NCBI RefSeq assembly: GCF_003113895.1
Contig: NZ_BDUD01000001.1
Span: 2,638,754-2,695,841 of the forward strand
Source: Nostoc commune NIES-4072
GTDB lineage: Bacteria; Cyanobacteriota; Cyanobacteriia; Cyanobacteriales; Nostocaceae
Length of the DNA: 57,088 nucleotides
Reading direction: 5' to 3'
The notes under the pieces were generated by a model, which was not told the origin of the DNA, did no database searches, and saw only the letters and a list, made by a program, of their open reading frames with translations. Shown here one piece after another: positions 18,075-27,427 of the stretch. How positions within the stretch are numbered: the first letter of the stretch is position 1; each line of letters begins with the position of its first letter. Made by a program: the position numbers and the translations under genes.

Positions 18075-18851
18075 TTAGGATTTAAAGTGTTTTGCTAACA
18101 TATCCAACAGAAGTTTGCGCGGTACAAGTCGAGATAATTTGCTTCTAATTTGAGTAATACTATTAGAGCTAATAACAGTTGGATAGCCTTTTTCCAAAGC
18201 GTCTAAAGATTCCCAAACAACTTTTTCGCAAGAATACACTTTATCTGTAGTACTTGCCAGTGCTGGGGGAAAATGAGCTTCTGCAAAAAAGTTTGTTTCT
18301 ATTGGCCCTGGACAAGTGACCAAAATACGGACACCATATTGATTATTTTCTGCCCATAGTGCTTCACTAAAGCTGAGAATAAAAGCTTTGCTGGCTGCAT
18401 AAACAGAAAGGTATGGTATCGGTTGAAATGCGGTAATAGAGGATACGTTGATAATACTTCCAGAACGACGTTGCCGCATCAAGGGGAGAAATTTGTGGGT
18501 TAAATCTACCAATGCCAAAATGTTTAATTGGACAATTTTGACTTGTCTTTCTCCATCTCCTTCAGCAAAGTCGCCATAGTAACCAAAACCAGCATTATTG
18601 ATTAATAAGTCAATGGTTAATCCTTTTTCTTTAGTAGCATTAAATATAGCTGCTGCTGCATTAGGTTCTGTGAGGTCTTTAACTATAACCTCTACTTGAA
18701 TTTCGTGTTGTTCTTCTAGTTCTTTAGCTAATTGGTTTAGTTTCTCTTCGGAACGAGCAACGAGTAGAAGATTGGTCTTGCGTGCAGCTAGTTCTTGGGC
18801 AAAAGCTTTACCAATACCACTAGAAGCACCAGTAATTAAAGCAGTTGGCAT
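18075..18851 (-). CDS. short-chain dehydrogenase/reductase
   Basis: A classical SDR, 258 aa. Rossmann motif TGASSGIG at 7-14, NNAG at 85-88, catalytic Ser138, Tyr151 and Lys155 (YAASK), then CPGPIETNFF. The first Arg pattern (VARSEEKL) suggests NADP(H) rather than NAD. The family is known as the DltE/YqjQ-like branch of SDRs with broad or unknown substrates. Substrate cannot be inferred from the neighbours. Confidence 0.88.
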   Translation of the reverse strand: MPTALITGASSGIGKAFAQELAARKTNLLLVARSEEKLNQLAKELEEQHEIQVEVIVKDLTEPNAAAAIFNATKEKGLTIDLLINNAGFGYYGDFAEGDGERQVKIVQLNILALVDLTHKFLPLMRQRRSGSIINVSSITAFQPIPYLSVYAASKAFILSFSEALWAENNQYGVRILVTCPGPIETNFFAEAHFPPALASTTDKVYSCEKVVWESLDALEKGYPTVISSNSITQIRSKLSRLVPRKLLLDMLAKHFKS

Positions 18852-19030
18852 TCTACATATTTAGATAGTTTTTAAGCACCATTATAATTTTAGCGATGCT
18901 GGCTAAAAGTTTTAACTACCCAAAGTGATATACCTAAAAGGTGAAAAGCACTATTTAGTACTGAAATGAGAGCCGTGACCAAAATAATGATTTTTCTCAT
19001 GGCGATTCCAATTCAAAATGAAATTGTTAA

Positions 19031-19588
19031 TCACCATTTTTCAGACCAATAAACAATTTCTGAGGCAAAAGTATTAATAGCGACGCCGTAGCTATTTCCA
19101 TGATTCCACTTGAAGCCAGGTCTACCTTTATCCTCTGTATTTAATACCAATATTTCATAACTAGGTGGAAAAGATTCTGTATGAGAGTCGCTGGTGTAGA
19201 AAAAAGTTGTCGGCACACCATTAGGTTGATTTATGTGATCGTTTGTGTTACCACCCCTATATTTGTGCTTTGCACTACTTCTATATTGTGATAATAATTT
19301 TTCTATTTTTTCTGGTTGCTGTTTCAGCCTAATTTGAAAAAAACTACTTCCTTGCGATTCAGGAGAGTAAGCAATGTGAACATCTTTGGCATCAGTGGGA
19401 ATCTCATTAGGAAAATGTTTTATTTGGTCATTATCAGACCATAGCTGATTACGAATTTCTTTGTAACGTGATGTATCAGTTATTACTTTAGGTTGCCTAA
19501 TACTGCTAAAATTTCTTCTCAGAAAAAAGCTTCCCCCGACAATACTAAAACTAGCAAGGGCTAATAGAAACTGCGATCGCTTCATCAA
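19031..19588 (-). CDS. hypothetical exported or membrane-anchored protein
   Basis: A 185-residue protein with an N-terminal anchor or signal segment (SQFLLALASFSIVGGSFFL). The rest is hydrophilic, with DVHIAYSPESQGSSFFQIRL and FFYTSDSHTESFPPSYEILV. It ends in VYWSEKW. No family recognised. The absence of a lipobox and the RRNF after the hydrophobic part suggest a membrane anchor. Stands alone. Confidence 0.65.
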   Translation of the reverse strand: MMKRSQFLLALASFSIVGGSFFLRRNFSSIRQPKVITDTSRYKEIRNQLWSDNDQIKHFPNEIPTDAKDVHIAYSPESQGSSFFQIRLKQQPEKIEKLLSQYRSSAKHKYRGGNTNDHINQPNGVPTTFFYTSDSHTESFPPSYEILVLNTEDKGRPGFKWNHGNSYGVAINTFASEIVYWSEKW

Positions 19589-19874
19589 GTTGGGTACGTC
19601 TAACTTTCATAGCTATATACCCAACTAATAAACTAAATTCGTACTATTGCGGATATAGGGTCAGAGATATTAACAGAAACTTTGCGTATCCAAGGGAAAT
19701 TTTGAGTAATTGTAAAATTACTATGAAGTTGGTCAATAATTACCTAGTTAAAAACCGTAGGTTATCCTCGTTGATATCAGTAGTACCTTTGTAGTTAACA
19801 AGATCAATTCTACAGCCATCGATTTTTTTCAATTCTTCCTGATGCAGCAATCACTAAGACGGATATATAAATAG

Positions 19875-19929
19875 TAGATGCACCTTAATTAAATCATAGC
19901 CCTCAGCTTTTAGTTGAGGGTTTTTTTAT
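19875..19929 (+). ncRNA. candidate small RNA, array copy 1
   Basis: From TAGATGCACC to the end of a hairpin (CCCTCAGC-TTTT-AGTTGAGGG) and seven T residues, about 55 bases. A TATATAAAT box lies just before. No protein gene on this strand needs this terminator. Inference only. Confidence 0.4.
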
Positions 19930-20018
19930 TATTGATATTTTTTGATTTTAAATTATAAATTTTTTACAAAGTTAAATTTTCCCGGATATGACAATCAATA
20001 AAGCGGATTAATAAATGG

Positions 20019-20073
20019 TAGATGCACCTTAATTAAATCATAGCCCTCAGCTTTTAGTTGAAGGCTTTTTTAT
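20019..20073 (+). ncRNA. candidate small RNA, array copy 2
   Basis: Same layout as copy 1, with CCGGA centred about 36 bases before and TAATAA about 7-12 bases before the putative start, then a CCTCAGC/GTTGAAGG hairpin and six T residues. The CCGGA position resembles the DIF+ promoter element (TCCGGA near -35) of heterocyst-related transcripts. Confidence 0.4.
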
Positions 20074-20150
20074 TGCTGATATTTTTTAATTTAAGAATAA
20101 AGGTTTAATTTCCCCGGATATGGTAATCACTAAAGCGGATTAATAAATGG

Positions 20151-20201
20151 TAGATGCACCCTAATAAATTACAGCCTTCAGCCTAAAGCTGGGGGCTTTT
20201 C
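20151..20201 (+). ncRNA. candidate small RNA, array copy 3
   Basis: Third and most diverged copy: hairpin GCCTTCAGCCTAAAGCTGGGGGC and TTTTC. Its end abuts the stop codon of the exoD-like gene on the other strand, so it could also pair with that mRNA. Confidence 0.35.
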
Positions 20202-20816
20202 TTATTTAAATATAGATGGCAGCAAACTGGGAGCTAACCATACAGCATAACCAATAAATCCAAAGAGCAAGGTAATTAGGATAGTAATACCGTAGCTAAT
20301 GCAAATTAATAAACCGTCAGATTCGATGGTGGCAACAGTCAAAAGTAAAATACCTACAGTGGGGATGGGATTTGTAAAGGGAATTGGTAATATTAGTAAT
20401 ACTGTTAACAAAGAGATACAAAGTCCATTAATTCGCCAAATCAAAGGATTATGGGCTATTTTTGCCAATCGAGGACGGGCGATTTTCTGTAACACTTTGG
20501 TAAGACGTCCCAAATTTTGCAAAAGTAACTGAGCAAAGGGACGAGGAAATTTGTAGTTAGCAATTCTTTTCGGTAGCCAAGGCGATCGCCTTCCTAAAAC
20601 CATCTGCACTGACAACAGTAAACAAGCACCACCAAAAGGGCCAGTTAATCCCGGTGGCATAGGAAATAAAAAAGGCAAAATTAATAATGTAATTACCAGG
20701 CAGAACCCTCGTTCTGAGGTTTCTGCCAAAATATCACCTAGAGTTAGGGGTTGTTCAGCTAGGCGTTGTAACAAGGACTTTATATCTTGAGAAAATCTCA
20801 GATGCATTTGATGCAA
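20202..20816 (-). CDS. ExoD family membrane protein
   Basis: A 204-residue polytopic protein matching the ExoD family (exopolysaccharide synthesis, named from rhizobia). Seen: LTLGDILAETSERGFCLVIT near the start, FLFPMPPGLTGPFGG, then LLLSVQMVLGRRSPWLPKRI and a C-terminal pair of hydrophobic helices. Molecular function is not known. It follows the lipid kinase gene on the same strand after 42 bases, so an operon is likely. Confidence 0.85.
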   Translation of the reverse strand: MHQMHLRFSQDIKSLLQRLAEQPLTLGDILAETSERGFCLVITLLILPFLFPMPPGLTGPFGGACLLLSVQMVLGRRSPWLPKRIANYKFPRPFAQLLLQNLGRLTKVLQKIARPRLAKIAHNPLIWRINGLCISLLTVLLILPIPFTNPIPTVGILLLTVATIESDGLLICISYGITILITLLFGFIGYAVWLAPSLLPSIFK

Positions 20817-20858
20817 GTTCCCACATTTTTAGTAGAGGGAGATGAGAGAGAATAACTC

Positions 20859-21743
20859 CTAACTCCTAATTTCTGGGGGTACTAAAACAGCTATAGCTTT
20901 AGGTATAACTCGAAAATGAGCAGGTGTATAGGTAGTAATTTCACCATCTGTATTAATAGGGCGAGGTTTGCGAGTACGTACCTCTATTTCTTGACCTTGA
21001 AGAGAGCGTACACTCTTCCAATGTATATGTCGCCCTCGTTGCATAGCGGGGAGTAATAGTAGAATCTCCCACCAATTTTTAATCTCCAAGCTATAGAGGT
21101 CTAGCCTTTGATCATCTATTGTTGCATCGTCAGCCACTGCCATACCGCCGCCGTAATAGCGGCCATTACCCACAGCAATTTGCACTGTTTTCACGTGAAC
21201 TGATTCACCATTGATTAAAATCTCCGCAGTAAAAGGTCTAGCTTTTAAAATCACTTGCAATGCAGTAGCAGCATAAGCAAATATTCCCCAACGGCGTTTG
21301 ACTTCTTTGGTAAGTCGCTGGGTAATTTTTACACTCAATCCCAGACTGGCAACGTTAAAAAAGTGCTTGCCGTTTACCCAACCCAAGTCTATGCGGTGTG
21401 AATTTCTATATCCAATAATTTTGCAAGCTTCGTTGAGGGAATTGGGGATTCCCAAAGTTCTAGCCAGATCATTGGCAGTTCCTAAAGGCAAAATTCCCAA
21501 GGGCAACTGAGTTTTAACTAAACCATCTACTGCCGCATTAAGAGTTCCATCTCCTCCACCAATAATTACTAAATCAACTTGATGCTGATAGCGAAGTATA
21601 ACTTCAGTAAGATGTTTGGGGTCTTCTGTAGACTCCTCAATTAAATCAAAGCCGAGTGTTTTCAGATTTTCAATCGCTTCTGATATACCCTTTTCTCCTT
21701 GGCGGGCATGACGATTTACTAACAGCAGTGCGCGAGAACTCAT
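20859..21743 (-). CDS. YegS/diacylglycerol kinase family lipid kinase
   Basis: A 294-residue soluble kinase of the DAGK catalytic family. Motif GGGDGTLNAAVDGL (about 62-75) and GILPLGTANDLARTLGIP are diagnostic; the C-terminal beta domain has ATIDDQRLDLYSLE and INTDGE. It probably phosphorylates a lipid such as diacylglycerol at the membrane surface. First gene of a probable two-gene unit with the ExoD protein. Confidence 0.87.
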   Translation of the reverse strand: MSSRALLLVNRHARQGEKGISEAIENLKTLGFDLIEESTEDPKHLTEVILRYQHQVDLVIIGGGDGTLNAAVDGLVKTQLPLGILPLGTANDLARTLGIPNSLNEACKIIGYRNSHRIDLGWVNGKHFFNVASLGLSVKITQRLTKEVKRRWGIFAYAATALQVILKARPFTAEILINGESVHVKTVQIAVGNGRYYGGGMAVADDATIDDQRLDLYSLEIKNWWEILLLLPAMQRGRHIHWKSVRSLQGQEIEVRTRKPRPINTDGEITTYTPAHFRVIPKAIAVLVPPEIRS

Positions 21744-21979
21744 GGGTTGTACCTTTTGTAGTTAATATGTCCAGTTATCTGCATCCATGTATTCTGCTTC
21801 AAGTTGACTATCGAAAAGTGTTTATTTTATTATGACAGTTATCAAAAATTCATTTAGTGAGATGAAGGAACCTTCTAAAGAAGTTATTCAGAAACAGTGA
21901 ATTAAGGAGTACCACGAAGTGGATATCCATCGAACAACTTTACTGTTGCACTAAGATGTGTATTTCAGCGAACATAATG

Positions 21980-22019
21980 TAAAACCGTGTCCTATTTGGG
22001 GCAAAAAGACACGGTTTTA
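21980..22019 (-). terminator. bidirectional-type terminator hairpin
   Basis: TAAAACCGTGTC pairs with GACACGGTTTTA (12 bp) around a 16-base loop. Placed about 65 bases after the zinc-ribbon gene on the minus strand; A/T ends allow function in both directions. The remaining gap 21744-22085 shows nothing else. Confidence 0.65.
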
Positions 22020-22085
22020 TAGAAGTATTTAGTTATAATATTACAAAAATCAAAGTAAGATTTGATTTATACCAAAGTAATCCAT

Positions 22086-22472
22086 TTACTGAGAGTTATT
22101 TCCTGGTTTATTAACTTTCTCTGTTGTGGGTAATCCTTGGTGATCGTAGTTTGTCCTTTCTTGAGTTAAAGCGATCGCACTAAAGAAAATTGCACTCCCT
22201 ACAGCCAAGGCTACCATAGGACGTTTCAGCAAGACAAAATCTCTGATAATCCTAGCTAAAGGTCGGCTTTGACGACGTAGCGACGAAGCAACAATCAATT
22301 GTTTCCAAGTAAACGGATCGCGCACATAATGACCACTTTGGCAAACTACTAGCCGTTCCTGGCAATTGGGACAGCAAAACAAACCCATGCGCGTTTTAAC
22401 TAGTTTGGGCGTATTATTTCTTTGGCAAATTGGGCAAGTAACATAATGATTATCAAAGGTGTGTATATTCAT
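22086..22472 (-). CDS. zinc-ribbon membrane protein, hypothetical
   Basis: A 128-residue protein. Residues 14-45 hold two CxxC pairs (CPICQRN and CCPNCQERLVVC), a likely zinc ribbon. A hydrophobic segment (MVALAVGSAIFFSAIAL, about 91-107) follows. The zinc ribbon would face the cytoplasm. Family and partner are unknown to me. Confidence 0.65.
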   Translation of the reverse strand: MNIHTFDNHYVTCPICQRNNTPKLVKTRMGLFCCPNCQERLVVCQSGHYVRDPFTWKQLIVASSLRRQSRPLARIIRDFVLLKRPMVALAVGSAIFFSAIALTQERTNYDHQGLPTTEKVNKPGNNSQ

Positions 22473-23064
22473 TTACCTCGTCCGCCTAGTCCATTTACTC
22501 GCTCTATAACAATAGCTATACTGAATTCCGATCAATACTTAGCAGACTTCCAAGTATGGTCTGACATCAGCCATAAATCATACATATATTGTATTACTAC
22601 CAAGGATGGGCCAATGGTCGCAACACGAGTATAGCTAGATTTAGGCAAGGATGACTCCTAGTACTTGACCAACCCAAAAATGACGGGTGAAGGGAAGCAG
22701 GGGAAGAAAACAACTTGATTTTCTTACCATAAACCTCCGCAAAGTTTCTTTAATGGACTACTAGTTAATATTTGTGGGTGCGTCCACCCAGCCCACAAAA
22801 ACTTGTTGTCTTTAGAAAGAATAGCGTTGGCGCTCACTCTCACCCCACTAGCCGCAGCTATATCCAAACTAGGCATCGCTGACCCTTAAATAATTGTCTT
22901 CCATGTAACCATTTTCCCCATAAAAATTTGCACAATCACATTTTTTACTAAATCTTTGTAAATCAAGCAAATAAAGTCTACTTGTCTGGTTGCTAAATAA
23001 TGGCTCACAATGATAAGTAACAGATAAAAATTTAAATTTTTTCTTACATTTACCCCGCCTCTCA
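22473..23064. other. 592-base intergenic region
   Basis: No gene supported. A weak hairpin (TTTGTGGG...CCCACAAA) is at about 22768-22797. It probably contains divergent promoters for the zinc-ribbon gene and the ClC gene. Confidence 0.5.
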
Positions 23065-24969
23065 ATGACTCTCTTGCCTCCCACTCAACTGAGGAAGGTA
23101 ACGGAACAACCTGCCTTTCCTACACCTTCTGCTCGTTTAGCCTACTTAATTAATCGTTTTCAACCATCCCCAGAAACCGTTGTCCTGTTTTTAGCCATGC
23201 TCATTGGCGGTGGTACGGGTATGGGTATAGTCACCTTTCACTATTTAATCCAGCTGATTCACCAGTTGATGCTGGAAAATTTAATGGGTCAAATCGGCGT
23301 CTGGGGTGCTTGGACTTTAGCCTGCGTTCCCACCCTTGGCGGATTAATCGTTGGCTTGATGCGCTGGCGCACTCAAGATTTTGGCCCTGGACTTTCATCT
23401 CTTATCGCCGCTTCTCAGGGAACAGAGATTAAGCAACCACTACGACCAGTTACGAAGATGCTGGCTGCATCTGTTTCTTTGGGGAGCGGTGCTTCTTTGG
23501 GCCCTGAGGGGCCGAGTGTAGAAATTGGCGCAAATTTTGGGATGTTGTTGTCTGTAATCCTGAATGTATCTCAAGAACGCCAACGTTTGCTTTTAGGTGC
23601 TGGCGCGGCGGCTGGACTTGCGGCTGGATTTAATGCTCCCATCGCTGGAGTATTTTTTGCCCTAGAGGTGGTGATGGGAGCAACATCTTTCGCTACTTCT
23701 GCTGTGAGTGTGGTGCTGTTAGCGGCGGTAGTAGCAGCATTAATTGCTCAAATTGGTTTGGGGGCACAACCTGCTTTTGATTTACCTGTTTACCAAGTCC
23801 GCAGTCCCTTAGAATTACCCTTATACCTTGGCTTAGGTTTAGGGGCCAGCATAATTTCTGTCACTTATACTCAATCAATTCGTTTAGCAAAAGCCTGCTT
23901 TGCTGGCAAAGTTCCAGGTTTTGCCTTTTTGGGACAAATTCCTGAGCCGATTCATCCAATTATTGGCGGTGTGATGATTGGCGCAGTTGCTTTGCACTTC
24001 CCGCAAATTCTGGGCGTAGGTTATGAAACTGTAGAAGCAATGCTTCAGGATGTGGAGTTTCCACTCTACCTGTTGGTGGTGCTATTGGTAGTGAAGTTAG
24101 TGATGACTGCAATTAGCGCAGGTAGTGGTTTCATCGGCGGTTTGTTTGCACCAGCAATGTTCTTAGGCGCTTCTTTTGGATCGGCTTACGCCAAAATTTT
24201 GGCTGTAGCATTCCCAGCTATTTGCGATCAGATGGCGGCTCCCCCAGCTTACGCAATGGTAGGAATGGCAGCAGTGCTAGCTGGTAGTGTTAGAGCGCCG
24301 TTAACGTCTATTTTAATGCTGTTTGAATTAACCCGCGACTATCGCATTGTTTTACCGTTGATGGCAGCTGTGGGTTTGAGTGTTTGGCTAGTGGAAAGGA
24401 TTAAACCAACTTTTAACTCTAACTCTAACTTACAACAAATTGGTCTTTCTGAATTGAAAGATGAACAAGCGGAAATTGTGCAGCAAATTTTGGTAGAAGA
24501 TGCTATGTATCCCTGCCCAAAAAAGTTACCTGCAACTCTTGGAGTATTAGATGCAGCTGTAGAAATGATCCGCGATCGCGTCCGCAGTGCTTTAGTAGTT
24601 GATGAAGCAGAGCAATTAATTGGTATACTCTCTCTGGAAGATATTAACCGTGCCCTTGCTCTTTGGCAAACTTACTCAAATTCACCAACTGAAATTCCAG
24701 ATAATTTATCCAGTCAAACTCTCATAGACATTTGTACTACTGAAATCCTTTATGCATGGCAAGATGAACTATTATCTGAAGCTTTAGACCGCATGAGTCT
24801 TAGAGGTTTGCATCAATTACCAGTAGTAGCACGAGATAAACCCGATCGCATTTTGGGTTTACTAGAAAGAGAGCAAATTGCGTTAACCTGCAATTTAGCA
24901 GTTACGCGCAAGGCACTTCGTCACTATTTACCAGTCTTACCGACTACAGATATAGTCATTAGTCATTAG
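23065..24969 (+). CDS. ClC family chloride channel/transporter with CBS pair
   Basis: A 634-residue membrane protein. ClC motifs: GSGASLGPEGPSVEIG (the E of GPEGP is the gating glutamate position), FNAPIAGVFFALE and GGLFAPAMFLGASFG; ten or more membrane helices. A cytoplasmic CBS pair spans about 475-620 (VEDAMYPCPKKLPA, VRSALVVDEAEQLIGILSLE). Exchange versus channel activity cannot be decided. The last residues VISH and the stop codon are encoded by the ATTAGTC repeat that follows. Confidence 0.9.
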   Translation: MTLLPPTQLRKVTEQPAFPTPSARLAYLINRFQPSPETVVLFLAMLIGGGTGMGIVTFHYLIQLIHQLMLENLMGQIGVWGAWTLACVPTLGGLIVGLMRWRTQDFGPGLSSLIAASQGTEIKQPLRPVTKMLAASVSLGSGASLGPEGPSVEIGANFGMLLSVILNVSQERQRLLLGAGAAAGLAAGFNAPIAGVFFALEVVMGATSFATSAVSVVLLAAVVAALIAQIGLGAQPAFDLPVYQVRSPLELPLYLGLGLGASIISVTYTQSIRLAKACFAGKVPGFAFLGQIPEPIHPIIGGVMIGAVALHFPQILGVGYETVEAMLQDVEFPLYLLVVLLVVKLVMTAISAGSGFIGGLFAPAMFLGASFGSAYAKILAVAFPAICDQMAAPPAYAMVGMAAVLAGSVRAPLTSILMLFELTRDYRIVLPLMAAVGLSVWLVERIKPTFNSNSNLQQIGLSELKDEQAEIVQQILVEDAMYPCPKKLPATLGVLDAAVEMIRDRVRSALVVDEAEQLIGILSLEDINRALALWQTYSNSPTEIPDNLSSQTLIDICTTEILYAWQDELLSEALDRMSLRGLHQLPVVARDKPDRILGLLEREQIALTCNLAVTRKALRHYLPVLPTTDIVISH

Positions 24970-25005
24970 TCATTAGTCATTGGTCATTGGTCATTGGTCA
25001 TTGGT
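24955..25005. repeat. STRR heptanucleotide repeat, ATTAGTC then ATTGGTC
   Basis: About three ATTAGTC and four ATTGGTC units; the first units are inside the ClC coding sequence and contain its stop. The change of unit type midway suggests independent expansion of a variant. Confidence 0.9.
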
Positions 25006-25051
25006 TTTCACAAAGGACAAATGACAATTGACTAATGACCATTTATATTTA

Positions 25052-25465
25052 TTAAGCTGTAGCGTCTATGTCTTCATCATCTTCCCGATCTTCTGGGTCT
25101 ACCTGTTTTAGACGAATGTGCTTTTTGCCTAAAGTGATGATAAATTCATCTCCTGGTTTCAGATTCATCTGTTTTGTATAAGCTGAACCTATAAGCAAGT
25201 TACCATTCGATTGCACACTAATTCTATAGCTAGCACTACGTCCACCACGCCCATTAGCACTGGGTGTACTATCCAATTGAATGCCTTCGGCATCAATTAG
25301 GGCATTTAAGAACTTCATCATATTGACGCGCTCTATACCATTTTTGGTAACGGTATAGTAGCCACACTTTTTGGCTTTGTCTTCTTTGCTCTCGCTCTCT
25401 AGCTCTTTGACTTTTTTGAGCAGTTCTTCACCGAGTAGGGGTTCAATTTTTTTCTGTTTAGGCAT
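25052..25465 (-). CDS. cyAbrB family transcriptional regulator
   Basis: A 137-residue DNA-binding protein of the cyanobacterial AbrB group, in which the AbrB-like domain is C-terminal. Seen: CGYYTVTKNGIERVNMMKFL, AEGIQLD, GRGGRSASYRISV, NGNLLIGSAYTKQM and LKPGDEFIITLGKKHIRL, then an acidic tail. Family members regulate carbon/nitrogen balance and, in Anabaena, heterocyst-related genes. I start at ATG 25465; the TTG codon just before (25468) is less likely. I do not decide between cyAbrB1 and cyAbrB2, though NMMKFLNALIDAEGI favours the former. Confidence 0.88.
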   Translation of the reverse strand: MPKQKKIEPLLGEELLKKVKELESESKEDKAKKCGYYTVTKNGIERVNMMKFLNALIDAEGIQLDSTPSANGRGGRSASYRISVQSNGNLLIGSAYTKQMNLKPGDEFIITLGKKHIRLKQVDPEDREDDEDIDATA

Positions 25466-25468
25466 CAA

Positions 25469-25862
25469 CTTAGGTCGAAAATGAATGTTTGAAGTGTTGG
25501 AATCGATTTTATTTTAGCTGACGTTGAGCTAATAGGAACATAATCCTTTAGTTTTTATCTCAACCTAGCCAAGTATATTACACTCAGATGCACAATTGTT
25601 ATCCTATTACCAATATTTTTAAGACAATCTATTTTAGATAATGCTGGCAATGCTGATAACTATATATATATAGTTAGTGAATCACTGCTAGACTATACAA
25701 GTTTTAAGTTTTCTAAAGTGATGCTCGAAAAGTTGTTTACTTGCTGAGGATGATAACAGTGTCACAGAATGATAAGTAAAACTGATCCTTAACCATTGAT
25801 AATTGGTTATTGGCCATTGGTTATTTACATAAGACAGAGGACAAACAATAAAGCTTGCCAAA
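25469..25862. other. 394-base intergenic region with AT palindrome
   Basis: Probably contains the divergent promoters of the cyAbrB and Rrf2-type genes. AACTATATATATATAGTT (about 25658-25675) is a palindrome and could be an operator. ATTGGTTATTGG repeats lie at 25800-25825. No gene seen. Confidence 0.5.
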
Positions 25863-26303
25863 ATGAAACTAACTACCAGAGGACACTATAGTGTGAAGGC
25901 GTTGCTAGATTTGAGTTTACAGCCAAAATATGGCCCTGTATCTGTAAGAGCGATCGCTAAACGTCAAGATATCCCAGCTCCTTACCTCGAAAAACTACTA
26001 ATAGAAATGCGTCGTGCATCAATAGTTAAATCAATTCGTGGTAGCATCGGCGGATACCAATTGGCAAGAGAGCCTGCACAAATATCTATAGGACAAATTT
26101 TAGAAGCAGTTGGCGAGACTAGCCCTTTACCCCATCACACTCCAGCACCTGCACAAGCTGAAGATTGGGTAACATTTAGCCTATGGCAGAGACTCAACCA
26201 AAAGCTCAAAGAAGCTTTATACAGTATTACTTTGGCAGACCTTTATTATGATGCTCGTAGCTGGCAAGCTGCCCTTGGGGAAGAAGCTAGTTTTGTGGTT
26301 TAG
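25863..26303 (+). CDS. Rrf2 family transcriptional regulator
   Basis: A 146-residue winged-helix regulator. The opening MKLTTRGHYSVKALLDL, then the helix-turn-helix (VRAIAKRQDIPAPYLEKLL) and wing (RGSIGGYQLARE) are typical. The Cys cluster of IscR/NsrR-like members is missing: no Cys occurs in the protein, so it cannot bind an Fe-S cluster by that route. Targets unknown. It precedes cobD by 43 bases and may share its transcript. Confidence 0.87.
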   Translation: MKLTTRGHYSVKALLDLSLQPKYGPVSVRAIAKRQDIPAPYLEKLLIEMRRASIVKSIRGSIGGYQLAREPAQISIGQILEAVGETSPLPHHTPAPAQAEDWVTFSLWQRLNQKLKEALYSITLADLYYDARSWQAALGEEASFVV

Positions 26304-26346
26304 TCAAAGGTCAATAGTCCAAATATTGACCCTTGACTCGTAACTT

Positions 26347-27318
26347 ATGACCAATAGCATCTATATCTTAATAATTGCTGCACTTTTAGATTACTTAATT
26401 GGCGATCCTTGGAATTGGCCTCATCCAGTGCAAGTTATGGGGTGGGTAATTTCTCGTCTGACCAAATTTTCTCTCCAATTGTGTAAAAATTCTCTAACGC
26501 AACGCCTAGCTGGAATTTTACTAGGTATTATCCTAATAATTGGTAGTGGACTTGTTGGCTTTTTGATTATTCAAAGTGCCAAATTGGTTCATCCGTTGTT
26601 GGGAATTGTACTAAATAGCATTCTTTTGGCTAGTTGTTTTGCAGGCAGAAGTTTACGAGCCGCAGCAGTGGCTGTTTTAGAACCTTTAACAGCAGGAGAT
26701 TTAGAAAAAGCTCGGAAGATTTTAAGTAATTACGTTGGTCGAGATACTCAAAACCTCTCACAAACAGAAATTTACCGAGCCGTTTTAGAAACGGTTGCAG
26801 AAAATGCCACTGATGGGGTGATGGCTCCGCTTTTTTATGCAATTGTTGGTGTCTTTGTGCCAGTTGTGGGGCCAACTCCTTTGGCTTTAGCATATAAAGC
26901 CAGCAGTACCCTTGATTCAATGGTGGGCTATCGAGAAGCACCCTATACTTATTTGGGATGGTTCTGTGCGCGGTTGGAAGATTGTTTGACTTGGCTACCT
27001 TGTCGGTTAACAGTTGTGACTCTGGCGCTGTTATCGGGTAAACCGATGCATATTTGGCAAATTTGTCGTCGGGATGCAATTAATGATCCTAGTCCCAATT
27101 CTGGTTGGAGTGAGTGCGCCTATGCTGCTTTTTTGGGCGTGCAGATGGGGGGTACAAATTGGTATCGCGGGGTAGCTAAGTACAAACCACTGCTAGGAGA
27201 TGCTATTTATCCCATTAGTGCAACTTCCATTCAGAATGCTTTGCAGTTGACCCGATATTGTTTTTTGGTATGGTTAGGGATAGCGATCGCAATATTCTTA
27301 ATATTTCCAAACAGGTAA
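26347..27318 (+). CDS. cobD: adenosylcobinamide-phosphate synthase CobD/CbiB
   Basis: A membrane enzyme of cobalamin synthesis that attaches aminopropanol (phosphate) to adenosylcobyric acid. Motifs: LLDYLIGDPWNWPHPVQVMG at the start, NYVGRDTQNLSQTEIYRA, ENATDGVMAPLFYAIVG and NDPSPNSGWSECAYAAFLGV. Several membrane helices, 323 aa, normal for the family. No cobalamin riboswitch fits the 43-base gap upstream. Confidence 0.93.
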   Translation: MTNSIYILIIAALLDYLIGDPWNWPHPVQVMGWVISRLTKFSLQLCKNSLTQRLAGILLGIILIIGSGLVGFLIIQSAKLVHPLLGIVLNSILLASCFAGRSLRAAAVAVLEPLTAGDLEKARKILSNYVGRDTQNLSQTEIYRAVLETVAENATDGVMAPLFYAIVGVFVPVVGPTPLALAYKASSTLDSMVGYREAPYTYLGWFCARLEDCLTWLPCRLTVVTLALLSGKPMHIWQICRRDAINDPSPNSGWSECAYAAFLGVQMGGTNWYRGVAKYKPLLGDAIYPISATSIQNALQLTRYCFLVWLGIAIAIFLIFPNR

Positions 27319-27331
27319 TGATAAATATAAA

Positions 27332-27418
27332 GTTAGGAGTTAGAGACGCGATTAATCGCGTTTGTACAGGAGTTAAGAATAAAAACTCCTAACTCCTTAA
27401 CTCATCACTCCTAACTTA
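27332..27418. repeat. dispersed GCGATTAATCGC repeat and ACTCCTAACTC repeats
   Basis: GTTAGGAGTTAGAGACGCGA then TTAATCGCGTTTGTACAGG, followed by an inverted stretch AACTCCTAACTCC. It forms a long imperfect hairpin between cobD and pyrR. Confidence 0.75.
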
Positions 27419-27427
27419 TTACTCACT

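Larger units (their letters stand above)
19833..20203 (+). repeat. three tandem units of about 130-145 bases
   Basis: Three related units share TCCCGGATATG (degenerate in the first), about 13 bases, GCGGATTAATAAATGGTAG, ATGCACCTTAATTAAATCA, then a hairpin of the AGCCCTCAGC/AGTTGAGGG type and a T run. TAGATGCACC recurs at 19875, 20019 and 20151. The surrounding gap 19589-20201 has no protein gene. Confidence 0.85.

Noticed and set aside
25658..25675. AT palindrome as a firm regulator site
   Set aside because: Simple TA repeats form such palindromes by chance, so it is only mentioned within the intergenic entry.
26304..26346. Cobalamin riboswitch before cobD
   Set aside because: The gap is only 43 bases and no B12-box-like sequence is present.
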